A stretch of 64,000 nt of DNA from Rhabdophis nuchalis. Its lineage: Eukaryota; Chordata; Lepidosauria; Squamata; Natricidae. How positions within the stretch are numbered: position 1 is the stretch's first letter; the number at the start of each line of letters is the position of its first letter. Position numbers and translations under genes: made by a program. The stretch is from assembly GCA_039707465.1 (NCBI GenBank), contig CM077643.1:375837919-375901918 (forward strand), given 5' to 3'. Positions 12,760 to 25,109 of the stretch are shown here, in pieces. Below the pieces are notes generated by a model. That model was not told the origin of the DNA and searched no databases. It saw nothing but the letters and a program-made list of their open reading frames with translations.

Positions 12760-14600
12760 TTGATTTTTCTCATTTCCAACCTCATTTCCTCATAAACATA
12801 TCTGAGACTATTGATATTTCTCCCCAAAATCCTACATTTAACTTCATTTTCAATTTCTTCTAGTCCAACATTTCTCACTACATCTACTTTGTATGTATTA
12901 AATAAATAACATTATGCAACTGTAACATATCTTTCCTCAATTCTGAACCATTTAACTGTTCCAGTTATGATACAAAATTTTCAAGAAGCAGATGGAGTGA
13001 CCCAGGGTTTTAAGGGTCATCCTTAATTTTTTTATATTTTAAACAGTCCAAAGCCTTTGTATGATCAATAAAGTAAAACCATTCATCTTTTGCAATATCT
13101 TTATCTTTCCCACCATCCACTAGATGTTGCAATGTTATCTTGGGGGGGCGGGGGGAGTTGTGTCTTCTGAATCTGGCAGTTCCCCTCCCACGAGTGCAAA
13201 ATCTTCAACATTATTTTACTAGCATGTGAGAAAAGTACAACTGTTCCATGCTTTCAATACTGCCCTTTTTTTTGGATATTGAACTAACGAAGTGATTAAA
13301 TAAATTGATCTATTTTCATCTTTGGGCCATTGCGGTATTTTCCATACATGCTTAGAATCTGAATATAGCATTTTAATGGCAGTATCCTGCAAGATTTCAA
13401 ACTGCTGCTAGCGTTTCATGAACTTCACTTGATGAACTTATGGAATACTGGTAAGGTTATATCTTGTTCTTCTGCTTATTTGGTTTTCTTTCGTTTAAGT
13501 TGTAATTTTGCAAGAAGGGGCCCATGATTTGTGCCACAATAGAAATCAGGTCTTGTTTTTCTTCATAGAGTACAGCTTTTTCATCTTTGCTTGAGAATAT
13601 ATAATCAACTTGATTTCAACGTTGTTCATCTTTTAAGTAGTTGGGGAAAGGTAGTTGTATAATCATTGAATTTTCTTGGCTGAACTCTGATAGTCTGAGC
13701 TTTGATCTGTGTTTTATGCACTGAGACCAGATTTTGCCTTTATTCCAAATGCCATTTTGGTTCCAACTTTAGCACTTTAGTTCTTCTATATTTAGTATGA
13801 TTTTTTTTATGCTGCGTCAACAAGGTGCTTAAAATTATTTTAAATCAAATTCCACTTCCTCTGTATCTTTGGTTAGGACATAGATATGTATCACTATAAT
13901 AGTGATTGGCTTGCATTGAATTTAAATGGATATCATTGGGGTGGGGGTTGAATCTGAGCACTGTCTTTGACAATATTTTATTAATAGTGATGGTTTCTTG
14001 TCTGCTTCTACTCTGATGAGAAGTAACCAGTTCCAATTTATTTCTTTTTTTCAGAATGTCAATATTCAAGCCTTGACATTTCTGTTTTCACAACATCAAA
14101 TTGGTTTTGATTCATGGTTTGACATTCCACATTCCAGTGGTATATATTCTTTGCATTACCAAATTATCCTTTGTTTCTGGCCACATCACTAGTTGTATAT
14201 CCTTTGGGCTTAATCCAGCTAGATTATAAACACTAGTGCTATTCATACTTCACTCCAATAGCTTGTTAGATACCTTTTGCTCTGGGAAGACTCATATTCT
14301 AGTATCATGTTAACAATGTCTTGATTGTGAATACTGTAACCACTTTGGGTTTTTAGCAGAATACAGAAGCATGTTTCTAGTGTATTCAGTCTGATCCCTT
14401 GTCTATGACATGACTTCATGGGTGACCTTTCTGGAAATGTAGACCTCCTCAATTGTACATATAGTTCATGGCATCACTGGAATGCACAAGCCTTTCCCCA
14501 TTACAAGGTATAGTCCCATGTTTCATAAAGTCTGATTAGTAGATTTGTTCTGTGAAACCAATGCCCCGCTGAGAAGGAGTGTGTACATTTGTCATTGTGG
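12760..14600 (-). mobile_element. BovB (RTE) LINE remnant
   Basis: The minus strand carries broken BovB-like coding sequence. Near 13056-13100 it reads FIDHTKALDCL, the RTE motif A region (usually DYAKAFDCV). Near 12785-12880 it reads MRNVGLEEIENEV followed by GRNINSLRY, matching the segment just before the catalytic YADD. The catalytic motif itself is lost (RYVYEE). Near 13980-14060 it reads NIDILKKRNKLELV, the decayed endonuclease segment. Near 14460-14510 it has the 5' region with CCAGTGATGCCATGAACT. Many stops and frameshifts are present. Confidence 0.75.
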
Positions 14601-15215
14601 TCTTTTAAAAATGTTCCAGCTGCTTAATGGGATGATGCCACAAAAAAAAGAGGCTCCCCCAGAGGGACTGTGATGTGAAAATGCACCTGTGTTGTAATTC
14701 TGACTGAAAACTTTCTCACAAATTATATGGCCTTGCACCTGCCTAGGGCTGTTTCATCTAGCTCAGACGACAACTTTGGCAGACTGAGCAAGTACACATG
14801 ACATGCCCTGGAGGAGCACTTTAAATTAGTTGCCGTCTATAAGGACAGGTTCAAATCTCAGTTGGGCATGACCCCCATGATCAAATTGTTCTCTTGTCCG
14901 TAATTCTTCATCCGCAGAATGGAAATAGCAATCAAAATGTCACAATTTGTTGGGATGGCTAGTGGATGTATTTCAGTCTGAGATACACAAAAGGTTCATC
15001 AATGACTAACCAGTAACTAAAAAAATCTCCATTTGGTATACCTGAGTCTCAGAGGATATGGACTGACAACAACAGCGTGCTATATGTTTGTAGGTTAAGT
15101 TTAGGGTTAGATTGCCCTGGATGTGTCTTCTCTGGTTCCCTTGAGATCTGCATGAAGCAATTCCAGAGGCAATCACCTGGATAGCTGAATTGGATATCCA
15201 ATTATGAGGCTGCTA

Positions 15216-15575
15216 CAGTGGTGGGATTCAGCCAGTTTACACCTATTCGGGAGAACCGGATGTTAACTTTCTAAGCAGTTCGGAGAACTGGTTGTTGGAA
15301 GAAATCCCATTTTGTTTTTTTCAACTTTACAGGGCTACGCCTGTAAGGAAGGCAGGAAGGAAACATTCTGGTGTTGTTTCTAGCCTAATCTTTATTTCCC
15401 TGCTTACAGAAACTGCCTGTCCGGTTAACCTTATTACATTACAGCAGCTAAGGCTGTAAGGCCCACTGACTTGAGTTGGCCATGCCCCCATGGTCACATG
15501 ACCATCAAACCATGCTTAGCCAGCTGATCATTAGGGCAGAGAAACGGTTGTTAAATTATTTGAATCCCACCACTG
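15216..15575. mobile_element. hAT-like MITE, family A (copy 1)
   Basis: The 360-bp element has ends CAGTGGTGGGATTCA and TGAATCCCACCACTG. Flanks GGCTGCTA (15208-15215) and GGCCACTA (15576-15583) match at 6 of 8 positions. It aligns over its whole length with the copy at 51343-51712. Confidence 0.92.
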
Positions 15576-15899
15576 GGCCACTACCATACTCCATATAAGT
15601 TTTACTTATAATTGTGTGGACTGTGTATATATCTTCACTTCTTTTGTGTTATGTTCTCCTCATAAGCTAAATAATAAGGTTTGTGGGTTAAACACGGACA
15701 ATTACTTTTTTATTTTTGCATACTTACACATTCTAATCCACATATTTAATATTACTTTGAAAAACTTTGTTCATTACTTTGAACATATTGGCAAACCACT
15801 CCACAAAAGCACTACATACTGAAAACTTCCATACAAATTAATTAGAAGAAAATTATTTTTATCTTAGTAAATTAGCCTATACACAGTTGTGGATTGTTA

Positions 15900-16066
15900 T
15901 TCACTGTTTTTAATACTTGCAGATTGTGCTATACTTTTTAAAATATGTTTTAATATATTTTGATATTGCATTCTGCTTTTATATTGTTTTACAATTGTTG
16001 TTAGGCTGCCCGAAGTAATGCACTTAAGATGGGCCACACTATATAAATCAAAATAAATAAAATTTC
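15900..16066 (+). mobile_element. L2-type LINE 3' UTR fragment
   Basis: An AT-rich 3' UTR-like stretch is followed by GGCTGCCCGAAGTAATGC, then ATATAAATCAAAATAAATAA, the typical degraded L2 3' end with a TAAA tail. Confidence 0.6.
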
Positions 16067-16140
16067 AATTATACACAGGCATTTCATCCATCTCTTTCAT
16101 TCATTTGCAAAACAACAAACTTGTGACTTCATCAAGAAAG

Positions 16141-16172
16141 CTTTTCTTTCTTTCTTTCCTTTTTCCTTTTTG
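16141..16172. repeat. Pyrimidine-rich CTTT repeat
   Basis: CTTTCTTTCTTTCTTT followed by CCTTTTTCCTTTTT. Confidence 0.85.
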
Positions 16173-17309
16173 CAGTCTCTAGGCACCATGGTCTTGAAAA
16201 GCACCATTCACAGAGCAGCGCTGGTCTAAAAACCATCATGAAACTTTTGTGGGAAGGTGGAGTGCTGAAAAATTAACTGTCTTACTCCTTCCTTTGCCAT
16301 GTTTATAGCTGTCTTGGCAGATGAACTTCAGACTGCTGCCACAGCCGCAAACTCCATGTCCTGCCAACTGTACATTACTGGCCTTGGAAGGGCTCCAGTC
16401 CTGGGAAACCATTCTAAAAGAATTTGCTTGATACTTTTAAATAACAGCAGCCTAGCATGCAAAGCAGGGGCAGAGGAGCAGGCCTGGACTGCTGTATAAG
16501 CATGCAGCCAGGGTTGATTGAGAAGGCTTCCTCTGTTTTCTCCAGGTCCTCCCTCTATTCTAAGGGAGAGAAACAAACGAGATGCTTGGTATGGAGGGAA
16601 AAGGCTGGCTTCTTGCATCTTCAAAAGAAACAGGGCAGAGAAATCTGTCAATAGGAGGAACTGCCCCTGATGAAACACTTGGCAAAAAGAGGCTTAACTG
16701 TGGATTGTTTCCATTCACTGTAGCTTCCACCTGCTGCTTCATACCTTTGCTTTCCTTTAGACGGTGCCAATTAGTGTTCTCTCGGCCACCGAGAATCCCG
16801 ATTATGGAATTTGAAGGGTATTTATTTGATGTTTTGAGATTTAAAACTTCCTCTCTTCACCTTGTCAGAGTATCTGGGACAGAGATGGACAGCATATTGA
16901 TATCTTAGGGCTGTACTTAAAATTTTGGGAAGTTACTCAGGAGCTGCGGTTGGTGATAATGCAAAGTGAATTGGGTTAGGCTTTTCTGGGTGGTTTTCTT
17001 TGTTTTGGGACAGAGTTGGGGTTGGTCACTTTCTTAAATTATATTATATCCATTTCCGGTCTTTTATGTTACTTCTCTCAAAATGTCAGGAAATCATTCC
17101 ACCAATTTTCCAATAAAATATTGCATAGAAAGGAAAAAAAGAGGTAAGGGAGAAAGTGAGGATCAACTACAGATTGATTTAATAGCACCAATTCAGCTTT
17201 AGAATCTCCTATATAGGAGTTTTAAGTAGTTTGTTTTGGGGGCCAAGATGCCCAGTGCCAGCAAACCAATTTCTTTTGCACTGTCATCGAGGTAGAAGGG
17301 CCACTAAAA

Positions 17310-17444
17310 CAGGGGTCTCCAACCTTTGCAAGTTTAAGTCTGAAGGACTTCAGCTCCCAGAATTCTTCAGCCAGCTTTGCTGGCTGGAGAATTCTGGGAG
17401 CTGAAGTCCTTCAGACTTAAAGTTGCAAAGGTTGGAGACCCCTG
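17310..17444. mobile_element. Fold-back hAT-like MITE with exact target-site duplication
   Basis: The two halves of this 135-bp element are nearly perfect inverted repeats, starting CAGGGGTCTCCAACCTTTGC and ending with its complement. It is flanked by CACTAAAA on both sides (17302-17309 and 17445-17452), an exact 8-bp duplication as made by hAT transposases. It has no coding capacity. Confidence 0.95.
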
Positions 17445-17949
17445 CACTAAAACACCTCAATCCCAAGCTATGAAGCAAGGTAGTTGATAGCTAACAGTTC
17501 TACAAATGAGTAGAGGACATTATAATTCATTAGGTGTTTTCACAAAACTTTCCCTAGCAACAGCAACCACTTTCCAACATACTCTGACATTCATTATACC
17601 TGAATGCAATGTTGCATTTGTATGTATATCCATGGCAAAGTCACATCTGTTTATTTCTAAGGCCTTTTTTAACATTACAAGATTCTAGTTTTTCCTAATG
17701 TGGAAACCAATATAGAAAAAGATAGGGTAGCAGAAATCAGCAGTCTTAAGCAGGGTTTCCTATAATTGCTTTTGTTATGGCTCCTGTTTTCTGCTCCTTA
17801 GCCACGCCCCACCCCCAACTGCTTACCTTTATCATTGTGCCCTTCTGCTCCCTATTGAATAAACAGTTCTTCTTGCCGAAGGCAGCAGCTGTAGAGTGCT
17901 GAGCTCGGATTTCTCCTACATCTCCAGCAGAATCAGGGTTCAGTGAGAA

Positions 17950-18075
17950 TAACAACCTTGTGGTATTTAAGCCAAAAATCTATCTAGTCCAGCATCCTGT
18001 TTCCACCAGTAGACTTTAAAGCAGTCTCTCCTTTTACTTGACCTCAAAAGTTGGTACCCGGAAAGGTGGATGCTC
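17950..18075 (-). mobile_element. CR1/L3-like LINE fragment
   Basis: TCTATCTAGTCCAGCATCCT GTTTCCACCAGT resembles the segment just inside the tail of the element at 33.6 kb. It is short and diverged. Confidence 0.45.
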
Positions 18076-18851
18076 TTAAACAGAAAGCTCACTTCCCATC
18101 CTGTTTAGCAACCTTCTGCTCCATTAACCTACAGTATCATTTAACTTTCCTCACTCTACAACTTTAAGAGAAGCACTTTGCTTATTTCTTAGGAAAAGGC
18201 ACTCAAATCAGTTGTGGAACTAACAATGGAACCCACGTCCTAAAACAACTTAATTTTTATGCATTCTAATTCAAAATATAGTCACACACTGTATTTGTAG
18301 AGGCAACAGGGGTAGAGATCACTCACAATCAGGAATGGAAATCAAATGGACAAACCAGCATTCATTGATTCTTTGTTGGGGATAATAGAAGATATTTTGG
18401 AGGAAAGACACCAACATGATTAACACTCAATCCCAAATGCCGAAAGTCCAGATAGCATTTTTTTTAATGAATACTTATGGTCTTAGCCAGTTTTCAGCCA
18501 TCATCTCATTCTCAGAAAGTTAGAAATAAATATAGTGTAAATGTGATGAGGTTCCTCCCTCCTTTTCCCAAACAACGCTGTCAGCAGAAGCAGATAAGCT
18601 GCCAAAAGAGAGCAAAGCTCAAGGAAACACACACTGAAGTAGCAATTGGCCTAGTTAATGTTCAGCCATGCTATGCCATGCCAAGGAGACTAATGACTGC
18701 TGAAAGTGCCCATAAGCCAGAAATTCTTAAGCCCCTACCTCCTTGAAAAATCCCTTCAGTTTCCATCTGTAGAGTGCAGGAAATCTGATGAAGCACATCA
18801 CCGAATGCATGTTTCTGGGGGGAAAATCCCTTTCCCTCCAACAGTGTAAAG

Positions 18852-18962
18852 CAGGGGCAACTGTGGCACTTTGAAGGTGTGTGGACTTAAACTCCCAGAA
18901 TTCCCCAGCTAACCAAACATGAAGTCCACGTATCTTCAAGTTGCCAAGTTTGAGAAACACTG
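18852..18962. mobile_element. Degraded fold-back hAT-like MITE
   Basis: It starts CAGGGGCAACTGTGGCACTT, contains ACTTAAACTCCCAGAATTCC and ends GCCAAGTTTGAGAAACACTG. It is the same family as the 36266 element but the arms have diverged, and no clear target-site duplication remains. Confidence 0.7.
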
Positions 18963-18975
18963 GTACGGTATACAG

Positions 18976-19340
18976 CAGGGGTGTCAAACTCGATTTTATT
19001 CAGGGCCACATTAGGGTTGTGTTTGACCTCAGGGAGCGGGATGGGCATGGCTGGGGTGGACATGGCCAGCTCGACATCACTCGTGTCAGGGGCACCTATG
19101 GTGGCCCAATTGCTCTGCCAGCAAAAATGCGCTCCCAAGTTCTATTTTTAGCTGCAATGGCCTCCTGGACTCCTCTGCCAGCAAAAATGGAGTTTGTGAA
19201 GGCTGCAGATGGCTCTCCCGAGTTTCGCTGGCAGAGGCACCGTGGCCCGGTCCTTCGCTGTTTCCAGGGTGGCCCTGCAGCCCAGATCTAAGCACCCTGC
19301 GGGCGGATCAGACCCCCAGGCCTTGAGTTTGACACCCCTG
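18976..19340. mobile_element. hAT-like MITE with CAGGGGTGTCAAACTC ends
   Basis: The 365-bp GC-rich element has ends CAGGGGTGTCAAACTC and GAGTTTGACACCCCTG. It is flanked by GTATACAG (18968-18975) and GTATATAG (19341-19348), 7 of 8 identical. Inside, the motif CTCTGCCAGCAAAAATG occurs twice, at about 19113 and 19171. The short frames in it are not genes. It lies 13 bp from the element at 18852. Confidence 0.9.
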
Positions 19341-20498
19341 GTATATAGCATCTGGGTTCTGCAATAACTTTCCTAAAGTGTCAGAAAGCCACAGAGGCCA
19401 ATGGCACTAACTTCTCCTCATATAGTCTAACCTTACTTACGTTTCTCCAGAAACTTTTTCCCCCCTTAACACTCACCAAAAGGCACAGGCAAAGTTTACA
19501 ATTAAATACATGTGGAATTATTATTTACTTTTCAAAACCAGCATCATGAATTTGAGCAGAAGAATTTGGATGGGATTCACAGGAATTCTTTGCCTTTTTA
19601 AAGCTATCCTCTGCCACTTGGGGTGGTCTGTCTGAATAGTTTTGAAAAATTCAAGCAGCTGTAAAAAGGGCTCCCTTCAGTCCTGTCCAGAATGTTCCAT
19701 TAACTTAGCCTTACTATCATCCGTCATGAACACAGCTGAGAATCACAGGGACAAAGACAAAATCACTTTGCTAAAGCATAAGAAACTTTGAGACATTTTG
19801 AGATAATATTTTTTTAAAGAATTGCATACACTGAAGTTTCTGAAGCTAAGAATATTTAATGTCCTTATAGCAACAGAGTTGAAATCTCTTGTGAGTTGGA
19901 ATTATATATATTTTTCCCAGAGATATGAGGCTACCTATTTAGAATCCAGACAATTGCCTTATCACATTCAAAATTGCCTACTCCCAAATGGAAACAGATA
20001 TCTGAGATCTCATGTAGACATATTTTACTTTCCCTTGGCACCTAACAACAATTTAATTTCAAAATGTTAACATTGAAATAATGCCCTTCCAAAATTAGAT
20101 ATCTAGTGGAAAATGTTATATTTTTCATACATATTTTGGGGTGGGGGTGGGGAGGAAGCTAGCTTTCTGAAACAGAAGGTGATAAATCCAGCTGATTGCA
20201 ATCTCAATACACTTTCACAAGTATCATCAAGAACAGCTTTCTGTATTTATATTTAACTTGTAGCAAGAATAATATGATCGCTAACAGGGAAAGCAGCCAT
20301 TTCATTTTCTGTTCCTACTGAGAGGCATGCATTATTGTTTGCCACAAAATAAACACAGTGTGTAAACTGTCTCCTAAGAGGCTTAAATGAAAGGTGTAAA
20401 CATGAGAAAACATTAACATGTCAACATGCTTATTATGGGCTACATGGACTGCAGAGATCACAAATATCCTTGGCAAGAATGTTAGGACCTTCCTTTCT

Positions 20499-20517
20499 CA
20501 CACACACACACACACAC
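20499..20517. repeat. (CA)n microsatellite
   Basis: About nine CA units. Confidence 0.95.
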
Positions 20518-21367
20518 CCCTTTCTGGATGTAAAGAAAACTTGCTGGGATGAAAAGCAGAGTCTTTTCTCCTTGGCAAGTTGACAGACTATGTGCCCTAT
20601 GTTTTGTCTTTCAAATTAGCTACCAATGCTACAAAGCAAGCATTCAATTTAGAGAGAAACATGGAGTGCCTCTTTCTCTCATCTAAGCATGAAGGGATTC
20701 CAGAATAGGCCTTGGCAGGGCCCCTATTTCTCATGCTCCCAGCTGCTAGCAATTTAGCTACAGGGAGAGAAATGAGAGAACTTCTCTCTTGAATTGTATG
20801 AGCACAGAAATTCAGACTGAAAACCTAGTTATTTCTACACCCCGACCTCCAATCTATTATTGGCTTCTGTTCTCCTAAAGTAGCATTTTAGCAATGTATA
20901 ATTATGCCCAACAATATTTTACTTTGGAATGACTCAATGGATGGGTTTTGTAGTATAAGATTTGGGTTCGACTGCATACTGTAGTATATGGCTCGAATTA
21001 CTTGTCTGATTATCTCAGCAATCTTTTTTTTTCCTTTTTCTTTGCAAAAAAGTTATTAATGCTGAATTTTCAGATGATGGAGAAATGTTGTTTCTCCCAG
21101 AAATTATTCAGTCTCCCAGAAAGTAGTGAGGATTTATTCTCATCTCAGCATTTCTAACTGTGCCATTAATTGTCTCTCTTTCTTTCAATGACAGGTTTAG
21201 TGCACTGGCAGCCAAATGGAAATCCACTGAAGTCACATACATATTTGCATTCACATACACACAATCACATACACGTTCACATACATATTTAAGCAGATAA
21301 AGTTTTAAAATGCATAAAAGTAAAAAGGCTGGATAAATGGATACTTTGGGCCAAGTATCCATAATAC

Positions 21368-21606
21368 AATAGCAATAAGAATAGCAACAGCACTTAAGAC
21401 TTATTTATTGCCCCATAGTGCTTTACAGTACTCTCTGGGAGTTTTACAACATCAGCATATTGTGCCCCAAAATCTGGGTCCTCATTTTACTGACCTTGGA
21501 AGGATGGAAGGCTGAGTCAACCTTGAACCTGTTAGGATCAAACTCCTGGCTGTGGGCAGAATTAGCCTGCAATACTGCATTCTCACCACTGCGCCACCAG
21601 GGCTCT
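21368..21606 (-). mobile_element. tRNA-derived SINE of the type common in snakes
   Basis: On the minus strand the element begins GCCCTGGTGGCGCAGTGGTG, where TGGCGCAGTGG is a good A box. The B box is degraded (GTTTGATCCTA). The body is rich in GACTCAGCCTTCCATCCTTC and GTAAAATGAGGACCCAGATT. The 3' end, AATAAATAAGTCTTAAGTGC followed by TTGCTATT-type units, resembles L2-group 3' ends. It is close to full length. Confidence 0.88.
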
Positions 21607-22219
21607 TGCAGCAAGGCGAGAATTATGATATGCACATGATAACATTTTGCCCTTGTGTCCAGATATCAGATATGAGGCAAGTGATAAATTGTCAGGTGTA
21701 TGTTGCCATCCCACCTCCTGTCCTAAAGAGATAGCTTTAAGTAACACTTACAATTTTTAAAAAAATTGTTACTCTGAATGAAATTGAAGTAAAATAAAGG
21801 AATTGTTCATTTTAAAATTCAACAAAAAAGTTAATTATAGCAGTGTAGAAATGTTACAGTGGGAAGCTCACACAGTAATTTTCAGCATCCAGACTTGAAT
21901 GAAAGGTAATTCAGGCATATTATTTCCTATACAAGAAACCTCCATTATATTAGATTAGATATATCCAGCCAGTAACTGAAGACAACAAGTATACTTATAT
22001 TGTATAATGTTGCCTGATATGGTTAGCAGCTCTCTGAAGCAATTACAAATCCTCAAATAGCCATATCTGCCTCTTACCCCAATTTCCTTCCCTTAAAAGA
22101 TTCTGGTGTCATCTAAAACTGCAAGCATTATAGAAACATGTATAATTTTGTAATTTCAATCCTAAAACTAAAATCCAAGTCTCTACCAAACAAAATGTTT
22201 TTGTAGTTTCTCAGACAGT

Positions 22220-22460
22220 AAGGTAAAGGTAAAGGTTCCCCTCGCACATATGTGCTAGTCATTCCCGACTCTAGGTGGCAGTGTTCATTTCCGTTTTAAA
22301 GCTGAAGAGCTAGCACTGTCTGAAGGTGTCTCCATGGTCATGTGGCTCGCATGACTAAACACCGAAGGCGCACAGAACGCTGTTACCTTCCCACCAAAGG
22401 TGGTCCCTATTTTTCTACTTGCATTTTTACATGCTTTTGAGCTGCTAGGTTGGTAGAAGT
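22220..22460 (-). mobile_element. Sauria-type SINE with BovB-like tail, 5'-truncated
   Basis: Plus reads AAGGTAAAGGTAAAGGTTCC at the tail end, then AGTCATTCCCGACTCTAGGT and GTTACCTTCCCACCAAAGGT, ending at GCTGCTAGGTTGGTAGAAG. This is the widespread squamate SINE whose tail resembles the BovB 3' end. The tRNA-derived head, which should follow to the right, is missing. Confidence 0.85.
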
Positions 22461-24063
22461 ACATCAGACAGTACATCACATTAAAATAGGTATCTCAAAA
22501 CCTTCTTTTCAGAAATCTGTTTGCAACATAAGCAGAAATCTGCATTCTTTATCCTGAGTACTGGAATGAATATTAGCCGATGGCATAGAACTGGTCCTGT
22601 AACATTACTGGAATTCCTTAGCTAGTGATTCTTAAGAATTTATTTGCATATAAAATTTTTGTGCTTCTTTTGCGATAAACAGATCTGATAAAGCAAATTT
22701 TAATGGTTAATGACCAAGGATTTTCAGTCTAAAGCTTGTAATGCCTGTTAATCAGCTGCTCTTATATTCTTAATAGAACTACAACTATGTTTTAGCTTGG
22801 CAAACAAAAGTAAAGTGACTGCAAAGATAGAGGAAGTATGAGTAGGAAGTGACAAGACAGCAAAATTGAATGTACCCTTGCTCTGCACACAGGCTCCTAT
22901 TACAAATGGTCCCTGCCTCCGAAGTAGCTGGGAAGGTAGAGGATGATCAGTGGAGAAATTGTTGAGCATTGACTCCAATGTATTAATTCTCCCCTGAAAT
23001 GTCCTCAGCAATCACATACACACAGTCTATATAAGATACATTGGGGAGCGAGGGAAATAGTACTGACTTTTTTTTGAAATAGTACATTTTAGTTCAATGA
23101 AGAAAACTGATTGTATGCACTGGCCTCTCAGGCAAGAAATAAATATTGTGAGTGATATGGGGAAATCTGCTTCAAAAATGCACTGGGGATGGTTTTTGTA
23201 AATAGTTTTGAAAGAGTATTACGAGTATCAGAACAGTAGGAAATACAATGAGGGTGCATAATGTTTCTCTGCTCGTCAATTTCTTGCTCCAAACCCAAAT
23301 ATCCCAAATGATTCCACATTAACTTTGCAGGATCCCAGAATTAGGATGTTATAAAGAGAAAATCGAGAGGGAAAAGGAACAATGCAAACATTAAGTATCC
23401 ATTTCTCCAGCCAGGTCTTCTGCTACATTTCAATCCTTCCCAAATCTGTTTGATATTTTACAGGAAAGAATGCACAGTACATCCTTCACTAGATGGAGTT
23501 GCACATAATATGCAGCTTATCTTTTGGTTCTATGGCTCAATGCCCCTCAAATGTATTGAGCTTGTTTTGCTTTCTACTACCCTTAGCGTACGTCCAAATT
23601 TTTTCTACCATCCGTCAGGGTTAGGGATGGTGCTACTATTTGCAATTGTGTGTTATTATCTTTGGGATGTGATATTAACCTTGCAGTAGCTTTAAAAAAT
23701 AACTTTCACTCGTTCCTTACAAGGTGCATAAAGTGAATGTTATTATCAGAACACAGCAGGGGTTTACCTGAAATCCCTTATTGAGAATCAGGTTGTCGTT
23801 ATGGAACGGTGAAGATCTTTTTTCCCCAGTTCATCCCGTGTGAACCAAGAAGATAATCTTATGCAAAACGTGAATTTTGATCAATTGGGCTTTAGCAGTG
23901 GATGACTGATAGGATTCTATTCTGCCTTTGTGAACATTCTTCAAGTTCTCCTGCGCTTCCTCAAGAAGATCCTGGCACATAGTTTATATACCATTGCATT
24001 ACAAATTCAAGAACACAAGGAATGAACAACAACAAAAAAAGACAAAATATTTTGCAGATCTAC

Positions 24064-24230
24064 CTTGTTCGAGCCTTTTCATCTGCTGAATCTGATCAAC
24101 CGTTTTTTTTAGAATCTTGCATTTGTCTGGTTTAACACTCAGGCTGTCAATCTCTCCAATATTGGCTGAGAGCAGCTCTGCCAGCTCTTCTAAGTATTTG
24201 TTCTCTTGCTCCCTGCGCCGTTTCTCATTG
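24064..24230 (-). CDS. NCOA1: NCOA1 (SRC-1), bHLH exon, residues 30-86
   Basis: This 167-bp exon encodes the basic helix-loop-helix domain of NCOA1. It opens with one base that completes the split serine codon, then reads [16 protein letters not shown] and continues [48 protein letters not shown] is the basic region and second half of the nuclear localisation signal. Helix 1, the loop (around residues 52-60) and helix 2 follow. [22 protein letters not shown] and the ending fit NCOA1; NCOA2 as I recall it reads IFANFNDIDNFNFKPDKC. The acceptor is TCTCTAACAG (24240-24231). The donor is GTAGAT (24063-24058), and the exon ends in phase 1 with the first base of a G-starting codon, as expected before EK in the mammalian protein. 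Reading beyond the donor (SAKYFVFF...) is intronic noise. Confidence 0.96.
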
Positions 24231-25109
24231 CTGTTAGAGAAAATCAATTCACAGTTACTGAATTCTCCATAATCAAAACCTACGTATGGTTTATTCAAAA
24301 ACAATTCAAAAGCCGGACCAATAATAAATCAAACCAAATATTTGAGATCCTTGAATAGTTGGGAGTTTTTTTGAACACATCCTAAGCACCCATAAACTCA
24401 CTGAAATCCAGTCTGTTTCAACAGTAAGACAAGTATGGATGTGAAGGGAGGCACCATCGATGAGACAGATGACACAAGATGAAGAGTGAAGCTGTCTAAG
24501 CAGAGGTAAGAGCATTTATTAGGGCTTATCTTGTGGTGATAAGAGTGATGAAGTGAGCTCATTTCTTCACTCTTAATGCATCTACAGAAAGCCAGCTGGT
24601 GGCCTCATTTCAAGCGACGAGGTGTCTTTTGATAAGGAGGGGCTGGGGGAATCCTTATAGTGTCCCTGTGAGGAATATTGCTGGCATTTGTTTGATAGAA
24701 CTACTTGACTTTGCTTGAACCTGGACTCTAGATGGATCCTATACAAGTGGACAAGAAGATTTGTCCAAACTCAGTTATCTAGAGGAAGTTTAAATAGGTC
24801 ATTCCTATAATAGACAGGTTCCTTATTGCTATAGTTCATTTTTACCTCTGGCCCGGAAGATGTGGGGATCTGGTTGAGGAGGAGTCCAGCTCTGACTCAA
24901 CCCTAGAAAGATAAAGTAACTGGGTTTTTAGTTTCTCGCTCCACAATCTAGAAAGCCATTATCTTTGATTCTGTCCATTTTTCCAGAATCTTTGAGCTTG
25001 GAGTTCTCCTGAACTTATGACCCCTATTTGGTTGGGGAGGAGGGAGAGGCTTTGCACAGTAGCTTCTCAAGTGCCAAATGCACCTATTGCTGGACTAGGA
25101 GGCCTTGCT

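Larger units (their letters stand above)
1..24063 (-). other. NCOA1: NCOA1 intron after the bHLH exon (continues past the left edge)
   Basis: The next expected exon encodes the start of the PAS-A domain (LLLEALDGFFFVVN in mammals, as recalled). I looked for it on the minus strand and found no open stretch resembling it, so the intron probably runs past position 1. Recognisable content is mobile DNA, listed separately. The stretches 1-1890, 2580-3900, 3964-6420, 7280-11440, 19341-21365 and 22465-24060 hold no feature I can identify beyond short homopolymers and small simple repeats. Confidence 0.6.

Noticed and set aside
16299..16908. Cluster of frames of 60-116 codons on both strands
   Set aside because: The sequence is slightly richer in GC and so has fewer stops; no domain, no splice pattern and no repeat match, so I leave it unassigned.
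1..24063. Search for the next NCOA1 exon (PAS-A start)
   Set aside because: No minus-strand open stretch resembling LLLEALDGFFFVVN with splice signals was seen; reading by eye can miss a short exon, so a spliced protein alignment would settle it.
23999..24304. NCOA2 or NCOA3 as the identity of the bHLH exon
   Set aside because: [31 protein letters not shown] and the linked MSGLG start exon fit NCOA1; the paralogues differ at several of these positions as I recall them.
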